From an uncultured Ruminococcus sp. (GTDB taxonomy: Bacteria > Bacillota > Clostridia > Oscillospirales > Ruminococcaceae), in the NCBI GenBank assembly GCA_947177715.1, contig CAMWVM010000075.1, forward strand, positions 1 through 7,324: 7,324 nucleotides of DNA, in the 5' to 3' direction. This document shows positions 1-5,668 of this stretch, in pieces (the stretch's first letter is position 1; each line of letters begins with the position of its first letter). The notes beneath the pieces were generated by a model, which saw only the letters and a list, made by a program, of their open reading frames with translations, made no database searches and was not told the DNA's origin. Made by a program: the position numbers and the translations under genes.

Positions 1-1212
1 GGGGATAGCTTCAAGTGTTATTTCGTGCTCGCCCTTGGTAAGATAGAAGTACATAATCTCATCATCTGCTGTAGAAGGTGTAGTAACGCTCCATTCAGAA
101 TCATAATAGAATTTTATCTGATTTGCTTCAAGGCAAGGAACAACGCCGTCGATGTAAAGTCTTCTATTGGAATACATTCCACGCATTGAATCCTGTCTTC
201 CACGAATACCAATCTTATAATATCCGTCTTGTTCAATATTAATTTTATATGTAACAGCCTCTGTTGCCTGTGACCAGCCGCCGTCTTTACCCAATGTATT
301 ATATCTTGTTTTTGTTGGGCTTAATCCGTTTACGGAAGATGTAATACTGGAGTTTCTATCTGCTGTAGGGAAAAGTGTTCTGCTTGACTTATAATCTGCC
401 ATTTCAGCTTCCAGCTTAATCATCTGACCTGTTGCTGATTTCAGGTCACTGTCGCTTGGAGCCTTATATGCCTCGGGCAGCTTATACTGATAGAACTTAA
501 TATATTCTATAGCAAACTGAGCCTTTTCAGAGTTAAGAGTAATTATATGTTTACCTTTTTCTATGTAGAATTCAAGAGGCTCATTGAAAAGTCCATCGAC
601 GTCTTTTAAAGGCGATACCTGCCAGCACACCTGTTCAACCTGTCCCGGACGCATATCATTGCCCTTTGTATCCTGAAGAATACCCTCATCTCCTGTTTCA
701 TTTACCCATCTCTTAGGCAATGAAATTCTCGAAGCAGTCGTATACGGGCAAACATCATCAATAAGCAAAGCAAATTCGATTTCAGTTGTTCTTCCCTCAA
801 GAGCTTCATATCCCATTTCGATGTTGTATACGCCGCTTTCCGGTATATCAACCTCATAAGATATGCTGCCCTCTTGATTGGACCACTTTGCAACATTGTC
901 TTTTCCGTCAACAGAAGCAACTTCAACCTCAGCGCCGTTATCTGCGCTTACAAAGTCTTTTCCGTCAATAAGAATTTCGTAATCCGGACGAGGATCGTCC
1001 TTATGTCTTTTTACATAGTTGTAGTAAGCATTCTCACGATTGCTTGCATCAACCAGTTCAGCATTAATGTCCTGAGTTACGGACACGCCTTGGTTATTTT
1101 CGGCAGCCGCATTGCCGTCGTCTGAGTCCGCAAATGCAGGCACACAGCATGTCGCAGACAAAGTTAAAACCAAAGCAGATGAAACAACACGTCTGAATAA
1201 TGTGTTTTTCAC
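1..1212 (-). CDS. Secreted protein with tandem carbohydrate-binding-like domains, probable ABC solute-binding protein (N-terminal part)
   Basis: This is an uninterrupted 404-codon reading frame that leaves the window at position 1, so the C-terminus is missing. The start is GTG at 1212-1210, about 7 nt after a strong AGGAAAGGTGG ribosome site (1230-1220). Residues 1-28 form a Sec signal peptide: basic KNTLFRR, a hydrophobic stretch, then PAFA before DSDDG, which fits signal peptidase I. No proper lipobox is seen, which is unusual for a Gram-positive binding protein. Two related beta-rich regions follow, at about residues 78-245 and 264-404. Each has a 'G-Y-[NK]-I' strand (GVYNIEMGY, GYYKIGIRG) and an ending of the type 'F-Y-[IL]-x-K-G-[KE]-H-x-I-T-L'. 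This resembles galactose-binding-like/CBM folds in front of large clostridial extracellular solute-binding proteins. I recognise the N-terminal architecture, but the binding domain itself lies outside the window. A CBM-bearing cell-surface glycosidase is the alternative. Confidence 0.6.
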   Translation of the reverse strand, partial: MKNTLFRRVVSSALVLTLSATCCVPAFADSDDGNAAAENNQGVSVTQDINAELVDASNRENAYYNYVKRHKDDPRPDYEILIDGKDFVSADNGAEVEVASVDGKDNVAKWSNQEGSISYEVDIPESGVYNIEMGYEALEGRTTEIEFALLIDDVCPYTTASRISLPKRWVNETGDEGILQDTKGNDMRPGQVEQVCWQVSPLKDVDGLFNEPLEFYIEKGKHIITLNSEKAQFAIEYIKFYQYKLPEAYKAPSDSDLKSATGQMIKLEAEMADYKSSRTLFPTADRNSSITSSVNGLSPTKTRYNTLGKDGGWSQATEAVTYKINIEQDGYYKIGIRGRQDSMRGMYSNRRLYIDGVVPCLEANQIKFYYDSEWSVTTPSTADDEIMYFYLTKGEHEITLEAIP

Positions 1213-1415
1213 TGTGAATCCACCTTTCCTAATAATTTGCTGATTTTTCTGAAAAGTCTTATGTACCAATTCAATTTGATACCTTATAACAATCAGAATT
1301 AAGTTTGTATTACACCAAAACGGATAATAAAAAAACAACAAATGAGCTATTATGTGAATAATACTCCATAAACCAATCACTGGGTTATCACATATAGACA
1401 AAAACAATAGTGCTG

Positions 1416-1463
1416 TTTTGTGCAAAATAAACAAATTGCATTTCTTGCTTTTTAATTGCGCAA
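1416..1463. repeat. First copy of near-palindrome TTTTGTGCAAAA, with TTGCGCAA nearby
   Basis: TTTTGTGCAAAA occurs at 1416-1427. It is a palindrome except for its two central bases. The related perfect palindrome TTGCGCAA occurs at 1456-1463, about 30 bp away. The 12-mer recurs exactly at 1617-1628. Paired near-palindromes upstream of a sugar-uptake-type gene resemble operators for a dimeric repressor or activator (LacI- or AraC-like), but the regulator is not in the window and the role is inference. Confidence 0.4.
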
Positions 1464-1616
1464 ATTAACTAATTTATTCATGAAATGAACAAATATTTTG
1501 TTTTATTCGCATTGTTTTTTAGAAGAAATGTCAAAAAAGGCTTACTAAGCTAATATTAATTATATCAATTGTTTACACTTTTGTCAAGGGCGATTGAGGG
1601 GTTATTTACATTCTTT

Positions 1617-1652
1617 TTTTGTGCAAAAAGCTGGTTTGTTAATCATGCACAA
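1617..1652. repeat. Second copy of TTTTGTGCAAAA plus inverted TGCACAA half-site
   Basis: The exact 12-mer seen at 1416-1427 recurs at 1617-1628. The inverted 7-mer TGCACAA (reverse complement of TTGTGCA) lies at 1646-1652, so TTGTGCA occurs three times in 235 bp, twice forward and once reversed. In AT-rich DNA the flanking A and T runs come cheaply, but the shared GTGC core is less easily explained. Possible operator; the function is not established. Confidence 0.4.
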
Positions 1653-1753
1653 TTATAAAAACGAATTTTTGTGTATATTACATGAAAAAACATTATAATT
1701 CATCAAAAAACCTTTAATTTTATATTATTTCCTACTCATAAAAAGCAGATTTT

Positions 1754-1797
1754 TCTTAATTTCTATGACTATCACCATAAATTTATAGAAATTAAGA
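1754..1797. repeat. Perfect 13-bp inverted repeat
   Basis: TCTTAATTTCTAT (1754-1766) is matched exactly by its reverse complement ATAGAAATTAAGA (1785-1797), with an 18-nt spacer. There is no T-run after the right arm and the arms are very AT-rich, so it is not a typical intrinsic terminator. It lies about 130 bp upstream of spoIIAA and more than 540 bp from the divergent start. It may be a protein-binding operator or a hairpin in a long leader. The repeat itself is certain; its role is not. Confidence 0.6.
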
Positions 1798-1832
1798 TAA
1801 TATAGTTCAAAAAAAGCATATTAGCTATCTAA

Positions 1833-1883
1833 ATTGACACTATCATAATTATGACAAATTTCACTGTTTAATAATATTATAAT
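1833..1883 (+). promoter_or_regulatory. Possible spoIIA promoter with Spo0A-box-like sites
   Basis: ATGACA (1851-1856) could serve as a -35 for TATTAT (1875-1880, 18-bp spacing) or for TATAAT (1878-1883, 21-bp spacing). The wide spacing would resemble Spo0A-activated sigma-A promoters such as spoIIG and spoIIE. On the minus strand TTTGTCATA (1858-1850) overlaps this -35 and matches the 0A-box consensus TTTGTCRAA at 8 of 9 positions. A weaker match reads AGTGTCAAT (1841-1833). Bacillus spoIIA is controlled by sigma-H and Spo0A; I do not find a good sigma-H element here. The start point is therefore uncertain. Confidence 0.3.
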
Positions 1884-1925
1884 TTGCTTATGGATATACA
1901 GAAAATTTAAGAAAGGAATAAAAAA

Positions 1926-2342
1926 ATGAATGTAAAAATACTGACAGACAAAAATTGTCGAAAAATAACCGCATTAATATATGGCGACTTAGATCATCAT
2001 ACAGCAAAACATATCCGAAGTGACATTGATTCAGCGATCCATGAAAACAATCCAAAAAGACTTATAATAGATTTTTCCAATGTAACTTTTATGGACAGCT
2101 CAGGCATCGGACTTGTAATGGGAAGATACAAAATTATGAATGAGATGTCAGGAGAAGTTTTAATTGCCAATCCCCCTACTTATATAAGAAAAGTAATTCA
2201 GCTTGCAGGTCTTCACAAACTTTGTCCGATTGTTACTAATTCAGAGGACAAGCCCATTGTTAAACCGATATCGGAAAACAATAGTGACAATGATTTAGCT
2301 CAACAGAAGAAAACTACCATTTCGGAGGGACAAAACGCATGA
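1926..2342 (+). CDS. spoIIAA: Anti-sigma-F factor antagonist (STAS domain)
   Basis: In its unphosphorylated form SpoIIAA binds SpoIIAB in the forespore and releases sigma-F; SpoIIAB inactivates it by phosphorylating a serine. The protein is 138 residues. The STAS domain covers about residues 1-108, with GDLDHHTAK (20-28) and FMDSSGIGLVMGRYK (55-69) almost identical to Bacillus SpoIIAA. Ser58 in DSSG aligns by number with the phosphorylated serine of B. subtilis. The family is usually about 110-117 residues; here a polar tail of about 25 residues (from about 114, rich in S, N, D, Q, K) is added. AAGAAAGGA (1909-1917) is the ribosome site, 8 nt before ATG. The stop overlaps the spoIIAB start as ATGA, and the GGAGGG site for spoIIAB lies inside this gene's tail. 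RsbV is excluded by the following sigma gene and by the close match to SpoIIAA. Confidence 0.95.
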   Translation: MNVKILTDKNCRKITALIYGDLDHHTAKHIRSDIDSAIHENNPKRLIIDFSNVTFMDSSGIGLVMGRYKIMNEMSGEVLIANPPTYIRKVIQLAGLHKLCPIVTNSEDKPIVKPISENNSDNDLAQQKKTTISEGQNA

Positions 2343-2794
2343 AACAGAAAATAGTAAATGAACTTAAAATGAGCTTCCCCAGCTTATCTGAAAATGAACG
2401 TTTCTCAAGATTAGCAGTAAGCGGTTTCTTGTCGCAGCTTAATCCGCAGATAGATGAGCTTTCTGACATAAAAACCGCTGTATCCGAAGGAGTTACCAAC
2501 TGCATTGTCCACGCCTACAGAGATGTTACCGGAATTATATTTATGCAGGTACGAATTATGGAAAAAGGAAAGGTCTACATAAAGATCCGTGATAAAGGAT
2601 GCGGTATTACAGACATAAAAAAAGCTATGGAACCGCTTTTCACAACTGCACCCGATGAGGAACGTGCAGGTTTGGGTTTTGCGGTTATGGAAAGCTTTAT
2701 GGACAAAATAAAAGTGCGAAGTGCAGAAGGAAAAGGTACGACAGTCATAATGGAAAAAACCTTAAAATCAAGGAAGGCTTTATTCGATATATGA
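2339..2794 (+). CDS. spoIIAB: Anti-sigma-F factor / serine kinase
   Basis: SpoIIAB holds sigma-F inactive and, with ATP, phosphorylates SpoIIAA on serine. The protein is 151 residues, close to the 146 of B. subtilis, and shows the GHKL ATPase fold. The N-box has Glu50 and Asn54 in SEGVTNCIVHAY, the G1 box is DKGCGITD (85-92), the ATP lid and G2 box run PLFTT-PDEERAGLGF (99-114), and GKGTT (131-135) follows. NERFSRLAV (19-27) contains Arg24, and Arg109 lies in EERAG; by alignment these match B. subtilis Arg20 and Arg105, which take part in sigma-F and SpoIIAA binding. GGAGGG (2324-2329) precedes the ATG by 9 nt. Both ends overlap neighbours by 4 bp (ATGA), which fits translational coupling and a fixed partner ratio. 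Confidence 0.96.
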   Translation: MKQKIVNELKMSFPSLSENERFSRLAVSGFLSQLNPQIDELSDIKTAVSEGVTNCIVHAYRDVTGIIFMQVRIMEKGKVYIKIRDKGCGITDIKKAMEPLFTTAPDEERAGLGFAVMESFMDKIKVRSAEGKGTTVIMEKTLKSRKALFDI

Positions 2795-3456
2795 AAAAAA
2801 ACGAAACAAACAGTCTTGCTGAAAATAATCTTGGACTTGTTCATTTGTGTGCAAACCGTTTTAGAAACAAAGGAATTGAATATGACGATCTTTACGGTGC
2901 GGGCTGCATAGGACTTTTAAAAGCGTCAAAAGCATTTGATCCCGAAAGAGGCGTACGTTTTTCTACTTATGCCGTGCCTGTTATTCTCGGAGAAATAAAG
3001 CGGCTTTTCCGAGATGGAGGAACTATAAAAGTAAGCCGTACATTAAAAGAACTTTCTATGCATATCACCCGTCATCGTGAGCAATTTATTCTTTCAGAAG
3101 GCAGAGAACCAACAGTTGAAGAGCTTTGCCTCTTATCAGGACAACCTGCTGAAACTGTAATTGAAGCGTTGAATGTGTCGCTTCCTCCATTAAGTTTAAC
3201 CGAATCAAATGATGATTCCGACAACAGCGAGTTTGATATTCCTACAGAATCCCCAGACTTATCAATAACCGACAAGCTTTCACTAAGACAAGTTATGAGC
3301 GATCTTGACCCTAAAGACAGACAGCTCATATATCTCCGCTATTTTGAAAATAAAACTCAGGTCGAAACCGCAAAAGTCCTCAGCATGACCCAAGTTCAGG
3401 TTTCAAGGCGTGAAAAAAAGATTTTAAATCTTATGCGACAAGAGCTTCATAATTAA
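2791..3456 (+). CDS. sigF: RNA polymerase sporulation sigma factor sigma-F
   Basis: Sigma-F directs the first forespore-specific transcription. Position as third gene of spoIIA separates it from the similar sigma-G. The protein is 221 residues. Region 2 is clear: YDDLYGAGCIGLLK (31-44), FDPERGVRFSTYAVP (49-63), GEIKRLFRD (67-75). Region 3 has TIKVSRTLKEL (78-88) and GREPTVEEL (104-112). Region 4 has DLDPKDRQLIYLRY (171-184), and the helix-turn-helix ends in TQVQVSRREKKIL (200-212). B. subtilis sigma-F is 255 residues; about 30 N-terminal residues before the NxxLV segment (region 1.2 and early 2.1) are absent here. The frame stays open for some way upstream but has no usable start codon, and that stretch does not resemble a sigma factor. 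AGGAAGG (2771-2777) lies 13 nt before ATG, a long gap, so translation probably depends on coupling with spoIIAB. Confidence 0.94.
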   Translation: MKKNETNSLAENNLGLVHLCANRFRNKGIEYDDLYGAGCIGLLKASKAFDPERGVRFSTYAVPVILGEIKRLFRDGGTIKVSRTLKELSMHITRHREQFILSEGREPTVEELCLLSGQPAETVIEALNVSLPPLSLTESNDDSDNSEFDIPTESPDLSITDKLSLRQVMSDLDPKDRQLIYLRYFENKTQVETAKVLSMTQVQVSRREKKILNLMRQELHN

Positions 3457-3463
3457 ATTAATT

Positions 3464-3500
3464 AAAAAAGACGTTTCTGTTTATCGAAACGTCCTTTTTT
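3464..3500 (+). terminator. Intrinsic terminator of the spoIIA operon
   Basis: GACGTTTC (3470-3477) and GAAACGTC (3486-3493) form a perfect 8-bp stem with an 8-nt loop. One C is followed by six T (3495-3500), and six A precede the stem. It starts 8 bp after the sigF stop. It should separate spoIIA from the downstream ATP-grasp gene, which then needs its own promoter in the roughly 120 bp that follow. Confidence 0.92.
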
Positions 3501-3606
3501 ATGTAATAAATTTTATTTTATCATTATAAAATCGTACAAATTCAGCCAATAATCAATTATTTAGTATAAAACTAAACAAAATCACAAAAATATATTTTAT
3601 AATACA

Positions 3607-3614
3607 GGATGTGA
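3607..3614 (+). promoter_or_regulatory. Ribosome binding site that fixes the ATP-grasp start
   Basis: GGATGTGA differs by one base from the ideal GGAGGTGA and sits 5 nt before ATG 3620. It overlaps the GTG at 3611, which would otherwise give a protein three residues longer but would have no room for its own ribosome site. The start at 3620 is therefore preferred. Confidence 0.7.
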
Positions 3615-3619
3615 TTAAA

Positions 3620-4963
3620 ATGAGAGAATTAAAAAACGAAAACAGTCTTGCCGATACTCCGGCAGGAAATGCAAATGAAATAAACGAGCTTTTAAGAAGA
3701 TACGGTGTAAAATTCGGAATATACAAAAACGGAGTTTTCAATGAGCAATTTTTTCCTTTCGACCCTATTCCAAGGGTAATCAGTGCCGAGCATTTTGCCG
3801 TGATTGAAAAAGGACTTATTCAACGTGTAACTGCATTAAATATGTTTTTATATGATATATATCATGAAAAAAGGATTATCAAAGACAATATTATTCCCGA
3901 AGATTTTATATATATGTCATCTGGTTACCTCCCTCAATGCGAAGGAATTATGCCTCCGAAAAATATTTACTCTCATATCTCAGGTATAGACCTTGTTCAG
4001 GGGAAGGACGGCAAATGGTATATCCTCGAGGATAATCTGCGAATTCCCTCCGGAGCCTCCTATCCTCTTATAGCAAGGGAGCTTACACGAGTTGCTTCGC
4101 CTAAAATATTTTCTGACAATCCGATTGCAGACAACCGCAACTATGCAAGTCTTCTTAAAGATACCCTTGACTTTTCAAACTGCGGAGGTATCAACGCAAT
4201 TCTCACTCCTGGAAGATGTAATGCCGCATATTTTGAACATTCATATCTTGCCGAACTGACTGAATCTGTTTTAGTTCAAAACCACGAACTATTTGTTGAG
4301 AATAACATTCTTTATCATAAAACATATTCAGGAGAAAAAAACAAAGTCGGCACCCTTTATCGCAGAATATCCGATGAATATCTCGATCCTCTTACATTTA
4401 TCCCACAATCTCTCATTGGAATTCCTAATATTATGGAAGCTTATCGGTGCGGGAATATAGCAATTATCAATGCAATAGGAAACGGCGTAGCTGATGATAA
4501 GGGAATATATTATTTTGTTCCCAAAATGATAAAATATTATCTTAACGAAGAACCTATGCTGAGTAATGCACCCACATATCTTCCCTTCTATGAAAAGGAT
4601 AAAAAGTATATTCTTGACCACATAGATAAGCTTGTCATAAAAGATGTTTCAGAATCAGGAGGCTATGGCGTTACATTCGGAAAAGAGCTTTCAAAAGAAA
4701 AGCTTCAGGAATTCAAGTCGGTAATAACTAATGAACCCCGCCGTTTTATTGCCCAGGAAATTATTGATTTTCTTGAGCTGCCGATTATGGATGGGGAAAA
4801 AGCCGTTATGAGAAAAGCAGATTTAAGAGCATTTGTTTTGTCAGGAGAATCCACAAGGGTTTGGTCATCGGGACTTACACGTTTTTCACGCAATCCCGAT
4901 TCATTTGTAGTAAACTCATCTCAGGGAGGAGGTTTTAAAGATACATGGGTGTTATCTCAGTAG
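3620..4963 (+). CDS. Circularly permuted type 2 ATP-grasp protein
   Basis: This 447-residue protein belongs to the DUF404/DUF407 (COG2308) circularly permuted ATP-grasp family. Such enzymes are predicted to use ATP to join a carboxylate to an amine; the substrate is unknown. Diagnostic stretches are FFPFDPIPRVI (44-54), QRVTALNMFLYDIY (68-81), SGYLPQCEGI (101-110), GKWYILEDNLRIPSG (131-145), YRRISDEYLDPLTF (247-260), GNGVADDKGIYYFVPK (287-302), ESGGYGVTFG (345-354) including the nucleotide-binding Gly-rich loop, FIAQE (376-380), and DLRAFVL with VVNSSQGGGFKDTWV (401-407, 430-444). All the family motifs I know are present, so it should be active. It is slightly shorter than the usual 470-490 residues. 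The last 19 bp overlap the alpha-E gene, and the SSQGGGF codons also supply that gene's GGGAGGAGG ribosome site. The family call is sure; the reaction is inference. Confidence 0.93.
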   Translation: MRELKNENSLADTPAGNANEINELLRRYGVKFGIYKNGVFNEQFFPFDPIPRVISAEHFAVIEKGLIQRVTALNMFLYDIYHEKRIIKDNIIPEDFIYMSSGYLPQCEGIMPPKNIYSHISGIDLVQGKDGKWYILEDNLRIPSGASYPLIARELTRVASPKIFSDNPIADNRNYASLLKDTLDFSNCGGINAILTPGRCNAAYFEHSYLAELTESVLVQNHELFVENNILYHKTYSGEKNKVGTLYRRISDEYLDPLTFIPQSLIGIPNIMEAYRCGNIAIINAIGNGVADDKGIYYFVPKMIKYYLNEEPMLSNAPTYLPFYEKDKKYILDHIDKLVIKDVSESGGYGVTFGKELSKEKLQEFKSVITNEPRRFIAQEIIDFLELPIMDGEKAVMRKADLRAFVLSGESTRVWSSGLTRFSRNPDSFVVNSSQGGGFKDTWVLSQ

Positions 4964-5637
4964 AACACAGCGACAGGATTTTTTGGCTTGGAAGATATAC
5001 CGAAAGAGTTTTTACCACATTAAAAAATCTTGAAAAACAATACGACAGCATGATTGATGACGACCCAATGATCTATATGGAATTTCTGCAAAATTTCGGA
5101 CTTGATGATATATATGGAAATATGCAGAATTTTGTTTCAAGCTTTTTGTTTGACCAAAATAATCTGCATTCTGTTGCTTACAGCCTTGAAAAGGCCTATG
5201 ACAACGGAATCGTACTTAGAGAGAATATATCCTCAAAAGCCTTGTCATTTCTCCAACTTGCAAAGGACACACTGAATAAAGCCTTTAATTCTCAAAAAGG
5301 ACTTTTGTTTTCCCTTCTTCCGTTAGAGGACAGTCTATTCGCTTTCTGGGGCTGCATAAACGAATATATTTATGACGATGAAATAATAACTCTTTTAATG
5401 TGCGGAAAATATGTTGAACGGCTGGACTTATATTTTCGATTGAAATACGACATCAAATATATTAAATTAGAATTTGAAAGACTATGCGATTACCTCAAGA
5501 AGGTTCCCGAAAACACCCCATATAGATACAATGCCAAATATCTTAATGATTTATCTGAAATTATTGATATTAAAGAAAAATATACCGACAGACTTAATGA
5601 CGCAGTAAAAAGCCTTGGAAATCTGTTTCTGAAATAA
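4945..5637 (+). CDS. Alpha-E domain protein, partner of the ATP-grasp enzyme
   Basis: The protein is 230 residues and mostly helical. It matches the alpha-E family (COG2307, DUF403), which almost always accompanies the permuted ATP-grasp protein and has no proven activity. Family marks are DRIFWLGRYTERV (10-22), FDQNNLHS (69-76), LRENISS (91-97), and a second GKYVER (154-159) near the end of the conserved core. These give the repeated G-[RK]-Y-x-E-R pattern. Typical members are about 300 residues; this one is some 70-80 shorter, mostly by loss of linkers rather than of the conserved motifs. The ribosome site GGGAGGAGG (4924-4932) lies 12 nt before ATG and inside the preceding gene, so the two are probably co-translated. 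No signal peptide or membrane segment is visible, so it should be cytoplasmic. Confidence 0.9.
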   Translation: MGVISVEHSDRIFWLGRYTERVFTTLKNLEKQYDSMIDDDPMIYMEFLQNFGLDDIYGNMQNFVSSFLFDQNNLHSVAYSLEKAYDNGIVLRENISSKALSFLQLAKDTLNKAFNSQKGLLFSLLPLEDSLFAFWGCINEYIYDDEIITLLMCGKYVERLDLYFRLKYDIKYIKLEFERLCDYLKKVPENTPYRYNAKYLNDLSEIIDIKEKYTDRLNDAVKSLGNLFLK

Positions 5638-5668
5638 AAATAATTTGATTAAATAACAGGAGGCTGCT

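Larger units (their letters stand above)
1213..1925. other. Long AT-rich divergent intergenic region
   Basis: This 713-bp stretch lies between the leftward secreted-protein gene and the rightward spoIIA operon. I see no reading frame in it with both a ribosome site and recognisable protein character, and no tRNA-like or rRNA-like sequence. It contains the repeated TTTTGTGCAAAA elements, the 13-bp inverted repeat and the promoter-like block listed separately. Its length and its position between two divergent genes suggest that it carries control sites for both. No convincing -35/-10 pair was found for the leftward gene. Confidence 0.7.

Noticed and set aside
15..23. Lipoprotein signal in the secreted protein (Cys at residues 22-23)
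   Set aside because: The residues before the cysteines (L-S-A-T) do not satisfy a lipobox; AFA at residues 26-28 is a good signal peptidase I site. Coordinates here are residue numbers of the minus-strand protein.
702..1125. Small open frames overlapping the secreted-protein gene on both strands
   Set aside because: They have no ribosome sites or recognisable protein character and lie entirely inside a long frame that does.
1571..1593. Sigma-B-like promoter GTTTAC then GGGCGA
   Set aside because: The 11-bp spacing is too short, the site lies more than 330 bp from spoIIAA, and no stress sigma gene is present.
1926..3456. An RsbV-RsbW-SigB stress operon instead of spoIIA
   Set aside because: The STAS protein has the SpoIIAA-specific GDLDHHTAK and FMDSSGxGxxxGRYK motifs, the kinase matches SpoIIAB along its length, and the sigma factor has the sigma-F/G signature GEIxRxxRD and QVQVSRxEKKIL.
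3598..3603. TATAAT as a -10 box for the ATP-grasp gene
   Set aside because: Transcription would start inside or after the ribosome site, leaving the gene untranslatable by that site.
3611..3619. GTG at 3611 as start of the ATP-grasp gene
   Set aside because: It overlaps the ribosome site GGATGTGA, which is correctly spaced for ATG 3620.
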